From Hydrogenophaga palleronii NBRC 102513 (GTDB lineage Bacteria > Pseudomonadota > Gammaproteobacteria > Burkholderiales > Burkholderiaceae_C), in contig NZ_BCTJ01000018.1 of assembly GCF_001571225.1 (NCBI RefSeq), positions 1 through 64,000 of the forward strand: a DNA stretch of 64,000 nucleotides, in the 5' to 3' direction. The number at the start of each line of letters is the position of its first letter. The first letter of the stretch is position 1. A model generated the notes under the pieces. That model was not told the origin of the DNA and made no database searches. It was given only the letters and a program-made list of their open reading frames with translations. The translations under genes were made by a program, and so were the position numbers. Positions 55,774 through 64,000 of the stretch are shown piece by piece.

Positions 55774-56096
55774 GGCCGCTCTCCCCAAGTTGAGAAAGGC
55801 GAAGCAGCAATATTGAACACCTACCAGGCCCGTGGTAGCCAACGCCGCCAGATTCTGCAGGCCCGGACGATGGTCCGCCTCCGCCATCAAGCTGCCAAAC
55901 GATTGCATGCATGCAAGTCTTCGATGTAGACATGTGCATGGGTACGTTGATCGCTTTGCAATGCAGAGCGCCGCGACGATGTGAACGGCGGGCACCGATC
56001 GAGGGCACCCTGGAACGAGCGGACACCAGAGTTGGGGCGATGGCGATGCGGTCTACCACCATACGGCAGGCATCCAGATTGGTCGTCGCCAACATC
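55774..56096. other. 323-base stretch without a supported gene
   Basis: A 109-codon minus-strand frame (55766-56095) opens two bases after the AlpA-type gene stop and closes just inside the winged-helix gene. Its product has no recognisable motif, its composition is not convincingly protein-like, and no ribosome binding site is seen. It could be a small operon gene, but I do not call it. The stretch should contain the promoter for the winged-helix and helicase genes. Confidence 0.4.
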
Positions 56097-56345
56097 TCAG
56101 AAGTCCACGGAGAGTTCGACGCGTTTGGCGTGCAGGCGGATCACGAGCGCGCGAATTTCGCACTCTGTTTTGCCAGCAATGCGTGCAATATTGATCGCAC
56201 GCACCTCGTCAGCGGGCCAGCCGACAGAACGCTGGCCGATGGCCACGGGCTTCGTGAAGGTGCCCGCCTTGATGGCGTTGTAGATCGATGCGTGCGAGCG
56301 GTAGCCGGTCTCAGCCTTGACCTGTGGCAGTCGGATAATCTGCAT
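56097..56345 (-). CDS. AlpA-family transcriptional regulator (excisionase-like)
   Basis: An 82-residue MerR-type helix-turn-helix protein of the AlpA family: 'MQIIRLPQVKAETGYRSHASIYNAIKAGTFTKPVAIGQRSVGWPADEVRAI' contains the recognition helix and the 'GWP..EV..W'-like wing. The C-terminal helix is longer than in P4 AlpA. ATG at 56345 follows GGAAG. It lies 138 bases after the integrase gene and its terminator. AlpA proteins activate integrase or work as recombination directionality factors, so this is a good candidate for the island's excision factor. Confidence 0.88.
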   Translation of the reverse strand: MQIIRLPQVKAETGYRSHASIYNAIKAGTFTKPVAIGQRSVGWPADEVRAINIARIAGKTECEIRALVIRLHAKRVELSVDF

Positions 56346-56426
56346 TTCGTCTTCCAAAGAAAGCTAGGGAGCACTGATTTAGTAACCTGCCACGTAGAGC
56401 TCCGGACATTTGTTCAAGTCAAAAAC

Positions 56427-56452
56427 AAAAAAAAGCGACCCACCGGGGTCGC
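56427..56452 (-). terminator. Rho-independent terminator after the integrase gene
   Basis: A perfect seven-base-pair stem (GCGACCC at 56435-56441, GGGTCGC at 56446-56452) with a four-base loop and, on the minus strand, a run of eight T. It ends the integrase transcript and insulates it from the AlpA-type gene. Confidence 0.92.
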
Positions 56453-56483
56453 TCGTGTGCGAAAAGACAACAGCGCGGGCGGA

Positions 56484-57770
56484 TCAAGCCGCTTGCAACT
56501 GGTGGACCTTCGCGCCCGCCATCAGCGCGTCTAGATAGTCGGCCCACTTTTGCATCATCGCCGCGCGCTGCCTAAGGTAGGTCGTGCGGTTATAGGCGCG
56601 GCCGTTGGCGTCCTTCACCGAGTGGGCCAGTTGGGCCTCGATCACCAGGGGATCGCATTCCAGGCGCTCGGTGAGCATGGTCCTGGCGGTCGCGCGGAAG
56701 CCATGCCAAGTTTGGATGTCTGACGTGTAGCCCATGGAAATCAGAGCCGTGCGCACCGAGTTCTCGGACATCGGACGCTCATGATTACGCTCGCCGGGGA
56801 ACACCATGGCGCCGTGGCCGGTGTAGCCCTTGAGGCCTTGAAGAATCTCGACAGCCTGGCGCGACAGGGGCACCAAGTGCGGGTCGCCATTCTCCTTGCC
56901 GTCCTTGGTGCGCTTCATGCGCGCGGCCGGAATGGTCCACAACGCAGCGTCTAGGTCAATTTCGATCCACCGCGCCGCCCTGAGCTCACCAGGACGCAGC
57001 AACAGCAAAGGGGCAAGCTGCAGCGCGGCACGCACAACAGGGCCACCTCGGTAGGCGCGCGTAGCGCGCAGCAGCTTGCCAAACTCCACCGGGTCCACGA
57101 TGGCCGCAAAGTGTTTGCCCCGGTAAGGCACTAGCGCGCCCTTCAGGTCAGTCGTGATGTCGCGCGTGGCGCGGCCAGTCGCGACGGCATACCGCCAAAT
57201 CTGCCGGCACAACATGAGGCCACGGTCGGCCGTCTCGATCGCGCCGCGCTCTTCGGTCTTGCGGATGGTCGCCAGCAGCTCGACGGGCTCGATGTCCTTG
57301 ATACGGCGCTCGCCGATCCAAGGGAACAGGTCGCGCTCAAGCTGGCGCTTCGACCTGCTGGCGTGCGCATCGCTCCATTGAGGCGCCTGCTTCTCGTACC
57401 ACTCCAAGGCCGCGGCCTTGAAGCTGTCACCGGTGGGGTTCAACGCCTTTAGCTTTTCGAGCTTCCTCGCCAGCGTGGGGTCGGTGCCGTCGGCGCGCTG
57501 CAAGCGGGCCGCATCGCGCGCACGCCGCGCGGCCACCAGGCTCACGGCCGGATAGCTGCCCAGCGCCAGGCGCGAGTCGCTACTGCCCTTGCGGAATTTC
57601 CAGAACCACCGCTTGGAGCCGTTGGGGCTGACCTCCAGATACAGCCCGCCCGAGTCGGTTAGGCGCTCACGCTTCTTGTCGGCCGGGCAGGTGGCGTTTT
57701 TGCAGTGGGCATCGGTCAGCAAGTGGGCTCCTATCGAGCTTGTTCCCCACATTATTGCCTGAACGGCCAT
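56484..57770 (-). CDS. Tyrosine integrase, P4/DUF4102 type
   Basis: A 428-residue tyrosine recombinase with an N-terminal DUF4102 arm-binding domain ('KRERLTDSGGLYLEVSPNGSKRWFWKFR', 'LALGSYPAVSLVAARRARDAARL'), a SAM-like core-binding domain and the catalytic domain. The catalytic residues are visible: Arg in 'LLLRPGELRAARW', 'HGFRATARTML' (HxxR), 'LAHSVKD' and Tyr in 'RTTYLRQR'. It faces away from the tmRNA gene, next to which it integrates. ATG at 57770 follows GGGGAAC, which belongs to a TTGTTCCCCAC repeat; ATG at 57752 with AGG upstream is an alternative. This suggests self-regulation by binding its own start region. Confidence 0.92.
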   Translation of the reverse strand: MAVQAIMWGTSSIGAHLLTDAHCKNATCPADKKRERLTDSGGLYLEVSPNGSKRWFWKFRKGSSDSRLALGSYPAVSLVAARRARDAARLQRADGTDPTLARKLEKLKALNPTGDSFKAAALEWYEKQAPQWSDAHASRSKRQLERDLFPWIGERRIKDIEPVELLATIRKTEERGAIETADRGLMLCRQIWRYAVATGRATRDITTDLKGALVPYRGKHFAAIVDPVEFGKLLRATRAYRGGPVVRAALQLAPLLLLRPGELRAARWIEIDLDAALWTIPAARMKRTKDGKENGDPHLVPLSRQAVEILQGLKGYTGHGAMVFPGERNHERPMSENSVRTALISMGYTSDIQTWHGFRATARTMLTERLECDPLVIEAQLAHSVKDANGRAYNRTTYLRQRAAMMQKWADYLDALMAGAKVHQLQAA

Positions 57771-57793
57771 TTGTTCCCCACGACGTTCCCCAC
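57740..57793 (+). repeat. Right cluster of TTGTTCCCCAC repeats (likely integrase arm sites)
   Basis: TTGTTCCCCAC occurs at 57740-57750 and 57771-57781, and GTTCCCCAC closes a third copy at 57783-57793. The last two are spaced 12 bases, exactly as in the pair at 41223-41245, and both pairs end in CACAA. They overlap the start of the integrase gene, so binding there could both support recombination and control the gene. Confidence 0.72.
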
Positions 57794-57856
57794 AAGGGGT
57801 AAAGACGCCCTTGGAAGCCCCTATACCTTCCTGCAAATTAGATTGTTGATTTTTAA

Positions 57857-57891
57857 AGAAAAAATGCCGCCAACGGTATGTCGTTAGCGGC
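57857..57891 (-). terminator. Terminator beyond the tmRNA gene, supplied by the island
   Basis: Arms GCCGCCAACG (57866-57875) and CGTTAGCGGC (57882-57891) pair fully with one G-T wobble around a six-base loop. On the minus strand a run of T-rich sequence follows. It lies 16 bases after the tmRNA 3' end, on the island side of the junction, so it replaces the terminator displaced by integration. Confidence 0.85.
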
Positions 57892-57905
57892 CTTTATCAG
57901 GTCGT

Positions 57906-57920
57906 ATGGTGGAGCTGGGG
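57906..57920 (-). other. Right attachment site within the tmRNA 3' end
   Basis: The end of the tmRNA gene (the CCA and the acceptor-stem bases, here ATGGTGGAGCTGGGG on the plus strand) is the integrase-side copy of the repeat found in worn form at 41147-41160. The tmRNA gene remains intact on this side, as usual for integrases using tRNA-like ends. Confidence 0.55.
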
Positions 57921-58283
57921 GGATTCGAACCCCCGTCCGCAAGCCTTTTTCGAGCAGTTCTACATGTGTAGCCGTCTGATTTGGGTCTCGCCGCCCGAGT
58001 CGCGCAGTGGCACGCTAAACGGGAAGCCAGCATCCTTGAATCTCATCCTGCGCCAAGGTGCCCGACGCAGAACCAGCCGATGTAAATTACCTTGCAGCCG
58101 GGAGGTCTTGCGACCCCCTTGCCCAGCCCATCGGCCTGCTGTTGCAAGGCTCACCGGTGTTTAAGCGGCGAGTGCGAAACGTTCGTCGTTTGCAGTTGGT
58201 TTTTTTCTGCTGATTTACGAGGTGACAGAACCTCGACATGCCCTGCTGCGCGTCCGAACCCACGTCGAAACCAGTGCAGCCCC
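57907..58283 (-). ncRNA. ssrA: Transfer-messenger RNA (tmRNA)
   Basis: A 377-base one-piece tmRNA. The 5' end GGGGCTGCACTGGTTTCGACG at 58283 pairs with the 3' end ...CCCCCAGCTCCACCA at 57907, forming the alanine-tRNA-like domain with a T-loop 'GTTCGAATC'. The tag-coding frame on the minus strand from 58193 to 58161 reads ANDERFALAA then TAA, the tag of betaproteobacteria. It rescues stalled ribosomes with SmpB. Its 3' end is the integration site of the genomic island. Confidence 0.97.
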
Positions 58284-58295
58284 AGGAGATGGAGT

Positions 58296-58973
58296 TTAAG
58301 GCAGTTCCAGCAATTTCAAGACTTGCAGGGGCGAAGAAACCTCTGCGTCGGCGCCCCAGCTCGCCACATCGGCGTCCGGACCGAGATAACCGTACCGAGC
58401 AGCCACTGTTGGCATGCCCGCCGCATGCCCTGCCCGGATGTCGCGCTCGTCGTCACCCACGTAGATGCATTGACCCGGCGCCAGCGCCAGCTGGCGCGCC
58501 GCTTCCAGCAACGGCGCGGGATGCGGCTTGGTGTGGGCAGTGGTATCGCCGCAGATGACAGTAGAAGCCGTCGCGAAGAGCGACATCGAATGCGTGATGG
58601 GCTTGGTGAAGCGCTGTGACTTGTTGGTCACCACGCCCCACATCAGGCCCGCATCCAGGAGGTGCTCGACCAAGGCCGCGACCTCATGAAAGAGCTGCGT
58701 GCGCTGCGTGAGGCAGGCCTCGTAAGCCATGAAGAACTCCTCCTTCATGGCAACGAAGTCCTCATGCTCGGGCGAAATGTCAAAAGCCGCCTTCAACATG
58801 CCACGGGCGCCCGCGCCTGTGTGTGCGCGGTAGTGGGCCTGCGGCAATGAGGGCAGGCCACGGTGCAATCGCATGCTGTCGACCGCAGTACCCAGATCCG
58901 GCGCACTGTCGATCAGGGTACCGTCCAGGTCAAACAGCACGGCACGAACGCCCCTGAAAACAGGCCGGGTCAC
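58296..58973 (-). CDS. gph: Phosphoglycolate phosphatase, HAD family
   Basis: A 225-residue HAD hydrolase. The nucleophile motif I is '[12 protein letters not shown]', motif II 'VVTNKS', and motif III/IV '[14 protein letters not shown]' and '[17 protein letters not shown]'. It removes the 2-phosphoglycolate formed in DNA repair (and carbon metabolism). The start is a GTG at 58973 in a GTGA overlap with the ubiG stop. The ubiG-gph pairing is usual in Burkholderiales. It ends 12 bases before the tmRNA 5' end. Confidence 0.92.
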   Translation of the reverse strand: MTRPVFRGVRAVLFDLDGTLIDSAPDLGTAVDSMRLHRGLPSLPQAHYRAHTGAGARGMLKAAFDISPEHEDFVAMKEEFFMAYEACLTQRTQLFHEVAALVEHLLDAGLMWGVVTNKSQRFTKPITHSMSLFATASTVICGDTTAHTKPHPAPLLEAARQLALAPGQCIYVGDDERDIRAGHAAGMPTVAARYGYLGPDADVASWGADAEVSSPLQVLKLLELP

Positions 58974-59677
58974 GGCTTGCGCGTCGCGAACAGGTAGTTC
59001 ACGCTGGTGTCGTCGCTCAGCCAGTAGCGCTGCGTGATCGGGTTGTACTCCATGCCGCGCGTCTGCTCCAGCTCCAGCCGCTCTGCCCGGCAGTAAGCGG
59101 CCAGCTCGCTCGGCCGGATGAATTTTTTGTACTCGTGCGTGCCCTTGGGCAACAGCTGCAGCACGTACTCCGCCCCCAGAACCGCGAACAGAAATGCCTT
59201 GGCGTTGCGATTGAGAGTGGAGAAGAACACCCAACCACCCGGCTTCACCAAGGTGGCACAGGCACGCACCACCGAAGCCGGGTCGGGCACATGCTCCAGC
59301 ATCTCCATGCAGGTGACGATATCGAAAGCCTCTGGCCGCTCCAGTGCCATGGCTTCCGCACTGATTTCCTGGTAACTGACGTTCTGGGTGCCGGCTTCGA
59401 GCGCATGCAGCTGTGCCACCCGCAAGGCCTTGGAAGACAAATCGATGCCGGTCACTCGTGCCCCCTTGCGTGCCATCGAATCGGACAGGATGCCACCACC
59501 GCAACCGATATCGAGCACCTCTTTTCCGGCCAGCACGGCCAACCCGTCGATCCAATCCAATCGCAAAGGATTGATTTGGTGCAAGGGGCGGAATTCGCTG
59601 TCGGGATCCCACCAACGGTGGGCCAGGTCGGAGAATTTGGCCAGCTCGGCCGGATCTGCATTGACGTTGGGATTCAT
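58970..59677 (-). CDS. ubiG: Ubiquinone biosynthesis O-methyltransferase UbiG
   Basis: A 235-residue SAM-dependent methyltransferase carrying out both O-methylations in ubiquinone synthesis. '[36 protein letters not shown]' is the UbiG N-terminal signature and '[28 protein letters not shown]' the SAM-binding site, with '[10 protein letters not shown]' and 'FFSTLNRN' following. ATG at 59677; overlaps gph by GTGA. It is separated from the OmpA-family gene by a terminator. Confidence 0.96.
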   Translation of the reverse strand: MNPNVNADPAELAKFSDLAHRWWDPDSEFRPLHQINPLRLDWIDGLAVLAGKEVLDIGCGGGILSDSMARKGARVTGIDLSSKALRVAQLHALEAGTQNVSYQEISAEAMALERPEAFDIVTCMEMLEHVPDPASVVRACATLVKPGGWVFFSTLNRNAKAFLFAVLGAEYVLQLLPKGTHEYKKFIRPSELAAYCRAERLELEQTRGMEYNPITQRYWLSDDTSVNYLFATRKP

Positions 59678-59700
59678 GGCTCGATTATCGTCAGCCCAAT

Positions 59701-59729
59701 AAAAAACCGCGCCGAAGCGCGGTTTTTTT
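59701..59729 (-). terminator. Rho-independent terminator after the OmpA-family gene
   Basis: A perfect six-base-pair CCGCGC/GCGCGG stem (59707-59712, 59717-59722) with loop CGAA, flanked by A6 and T7, so it can stop transcription on either strand. It lies 20 bases after the OmpA-family stop. Confidence 0.93.
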
Positions 59730-59748
59730 AGAGTCGAACTGAAGGGAA

Positions 59749-60396
59749 TCAGTTCTTGCGGGTGCCGACCACTTCGACTTCCACGCGGCGGTTCTTGGCA
59801 CGGCCTTCGCGGGTGGCGTTGTCGGCCACCGGCTGGGTCAGGCCCTTGCCTTCGGTGTAGATGCGGTTGCTTTCGATGCCCTTGCTCACCAGGTAAGCCT
59901 TGACAGCTTCAGCGCGGCGGTTGGACAGAGCTTGGTTGTAGCCAGCTGCGCCGGTGGAGTCGGTGTGACCCACAGCGATCACGACTTCCAGAGCGATGCC
60001 GGAGACCTTGCTGGCCAGATCGTCCAACTTGGCCTTGCCTTCGGGCTTCACGACAGCCTTGTCGAAGTCGAAGAAGGCGTCAGCAGCGTAGGTCACCTTG
60101 GAAGCGACAGGCGCAGGAGCGGGTGCAGGAGCGGGTGCAGGCGCTGCGGCAGGAGCAGGTGCGGGAGCTGCTGCAGGAGCGGGTGCGGGAGCGGCCACAG
60201 GCACGATCGCGCCGTCGCAGCCTTGTGCGGCGGTCGCAGGCGTCCAGTTGGCATCGCGCCAGCAGAGTTCGTTGGTGCCGTTTTTCCAGACCAGTTCGTT
60301 GGTGCCATTGCGCCAGTTGTCGATGGTTTGGGCGCCGGCGGCCGTTGCCATGGCGGCGGTTGCCAACAGCATTGCCACTTTGTTAAGTTTTTTCAT
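59749..60396 (-). CDS. OmpA-family outer membrane protein
   Basis: A 215-residue secreted protein. Signal peptide about residues 1-22 (ending AGAQ), a short repeat-bearing part with '[10 protein letters not shown]' and '[10 protein letters not shown]' in tandem (residues 28-46), an alanine/proline linker (about 67-96), and a C-terminal OmpA peptidoglycan-binding domain ('[22 protein letters not shown]', '[30 protein letters not shown]', '[10 protein letters not shown]'). There is no eight-strand beta barrel, so it anchors the envelope to peptidoglycan rather than forming a pore. It is a strongly conserved neighbour of ubiG in Comamonadaceae. Confidence 0.93.
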   Translation of the reverse strand: MKKLNKVAMLLATAAMATAAGAQTIDNWRNGTNELVWKNGTNELCWRDANWTPATAAQGCDGAIVPVAAPAPAPAAAPAPAPAAAPAPAPAPAPAPVASKVTYAADAFFDFDKAVVKPEGKAKLDDLASKVSGIALEVVIAVGHTDSTGAAGYNQALSNRRAEAVKAYLVSKGIESNRIYTEGKGLTQPVADNATREGRAKNRRVEVEVVGTRKN

Positions 60397-60655
60397 GGTT
60401 TTCCTCTATATAAGCCGCAGACAGACTGCGTGACAAGAACGACGCTTCAAGTGACCACCACTAAAAACGCTGGAATTTATTGTGCCACAAGCGCCGAATG
60501 CCCGGCCCGCGGGGCTGTGCGGCGCAGGCCCTTAAACAGCGCTTCACATCATTCGTTGTGGATGTACAACAAACCACCGCGAAAAGCGCTTGCCGTCATG
60601 GCCCTTAAAATGATTGGTTGCCTTCCGGCCCATCTACGTACTTTAGCCCCTGCTC

Positions 60656-63303
<2,648 letters not shown>

Positions 63304-63307
<4 letters not shown>

Positions 63308-64000
63308 GCGTGCGGCCCTACAACTTTTCAGCTGGTCCGGCAGCGATGCCGGCCGAGGTGCTGCAACAGGCCGCGACCGAGATGCTCGACTGGCAGGGCA
63401 GCGGCATGAGCGTGATGGAGATGAGCCACCGCGGTCAGGAGTTCGGCCGCATCCTGGAGGCCGCCGAAGCCGATCTGCGCGAGCTGCTGGCGGTGCCGGC
63501 GCACTTCCGCATCCTGTTCATGCAGGGCGGTGGCCTGGCGGAAAACGCCATCGTGCCGCTGAACCTCTCACGCGGTGAGTCCGTTGACTTCGTGGTCACC
63601 GGCAGCTGGAGCCGCAAATCCTTCAAGGAAGCCGGCCGCTACTGCCAGGCGCGTGTGGCCGCCAGCAACGAGGCCGACCAGCACACCTCCCTGCCCGCCC
63701 CGGCCACCTGGCAGCTGGACGGCAAGGCGCGTTACGTGCACCTGTGCAGCAACGAAACCATCAATGGCGTGGAAGCACACGAGCTGCCGGACCTCAAGGC
63801 CCTGGGCTCCGACGCTCCGCTGGTGATCGACTTCTCTTCCCACGTGGCTTCGCGCAGCGTGGACTGGTCGCGCGTGGGCCTGGCTTTCGGCGGTGCGCAG
63901 AAAAACCTCGGGCCCGCCGGCCTCACCCTGGTCGTGGTGCGCGAAGACCTGCTGGGCCATGCCCTGGAGGCCTGCCCGACGGCGTTCAACTACCAGACCG
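63304..64000 (+). CDS. serC: Phosphoserine aminotransferase (partial, runs off the right edge)
   Basis: The first 232 residues are present and the frame is open to the window end. It begins with a GTG in GTGA overlap with gyrA. '[41 protein letters not shown]' is the SerC signature, and '[32 protein letters not shown]' holds the PLP lysine (in AQKNLGP). SerC makes phosphoserine for serine synthesis and also acts in pyridoxine synthesis. Confidence 0.96.

Larger units (their letters stand above)
41147..57920. mobile_element. Genomic island inserted at the tmRNA gene (~16.8 kb)
   Basis: The island runs from a degenerate tmRNA-end copy at the left to the intact tmRNA 3' end at the right. It carries a tyrosine integrase next to the tmRNA gene, an AlpA-type regulator, matched pairs of TTGTTCCCCAC repeats at both ends, and a defence cargo (helicase-nuclease, type I restriction-modification, ATPase plus HNH nuclease). 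All supported genes are on the minus strand. Base composition in the ATPase/HNH part is visibly less GC-rich than in the flanks. There are no conjugation or phage structural genes, so it would need help to transfer. Confidence 0.85.

Noticed and set aside
55766-56095. 109-codon minus-strand frame between the AlpA-type and winged-helix genes
   Set aside because: Position two bases after a stop is suggestive, but the composition is not convincing and no ribosome binding site is visible.
57907-57950. A plus-strand tRNA-like sequence with GATTCGAAC
   Set aside because: It is the reverse complement of the tRNA-like end of tmRNA on the minus strand, not a separate tRNA gene.
60099-60195. Repetitive GCAGGAGCGGGTGCAGG-type DNA suggestive of a tandem repeat locus
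   Set aside because: It encodes the alanine/proline linker of the OmpA-family protein and needs no further explanation.
60397-60450. TTGTCA and TATATA boxes just upstream of the OmpA-family gene
   Set aside because: The spacing of 18 is acceptable, but transcription would start at or after the ribosome binding site, leaving no leader.

Overview
The window looks like chromosome of a GC-rich betaproteobacterium of the order Burkholderiales, most likely family Comamonadaceae. The main evidence is the tmRNA tag peptide, which reads ANDERFALAA, the gene order ompA-type/ubiG/gph next to gyrA-serC, an intracellular PHB depolymerase, and a glnA-ntrB-ntrC nitrogen cluster. The genus cannot be fixed from the sequence alone. 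Most of the window is densely packed core or near-core DNA, with many ATGA, GTGA or TGATG stop/start overlaps between neighbours.

Left part (1-12.2 kb): a glutathione S-transferase-like gene and phaZ, then a seven-gene iron-siderophore import locus on the minus strand. It encodes two fused ABC half-transporters of YbtP/YbtQ or IrtAB type, two FecCD-type permeases, an ATPase, a periplasmic binding protein and a TonB-dependent receptor. A TetR-type regulator is divergent, with an AT-rich dyad between it and the operon. No siderophore synthesis genes are present, so use of a foreign siderophore is the natural reading.

12.2-31.4 kb: a ChaA-type cation/proton antiporter, a CBS-domain protein, and metY with an alpha/beta hydrolase and a cytochrome P450. 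Next is an unusual three-gene operon (CHASE2-type membrane sensor, small secreted protein, M48 metalloprotease). Then come a YihY membrane protein, a tightly overlapped run DUF2069/FAD oxidoreductase/lytic transglycosylase/thyA followed by an EamA transporter and folA, a VOC protein, a four-cysteine regulator divergent from an MFS exporter across a perfect 11+11 bp dyad, a TPR protein and exonuclease III.

31.4-41.1 kb: ntrC, ntrB, a DUF4124 protein and glnA. Upstream of glnA there is a recognisable sigma-54 promoter and two perfect NtrC-type enhancer palindromes. Next are a CinA/MoaB-type protein, an EI24 membrane protein, a hydrolase, a DUF2726 protein and rsuA.

41.1-57.9 kb: a ~16.8 kb genomic island inserted at the 3' end of the tmRNA gene, with all its genes on the minus strand. 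In transcription order it holds a tyrosine integrase, an AlpA-type regulator, a winged-helix protein translationally overlapped with a 1231-residue RecD-like helicase carrying a C-terminal PD-(D/E)xK nuclease, then a ribbon-helix-helix protein, hsdR, hsdM, hsdS, an ABC/AAA ATPase and an HNH nuclease. The last two overlap hsdS and each other and resemble a Septu-like pair built into a type I restriction operon. The ends carry matching pairs of TTGTTCCCCAC repeats and a degenerate copy of the tmRNA end. A strong hairpin beyond the left end looks like the original tmRNA terminator, now separated from its gene by the island.

57.9-64 kb: ssrA (tmRNA), gph, ubiG, an OmpA-family protein, gyrA (Ser83 and Asp87 both present) and the first part of serC, which runs off the right edge. 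No rRNA, tRNA or CRISPR array was found.
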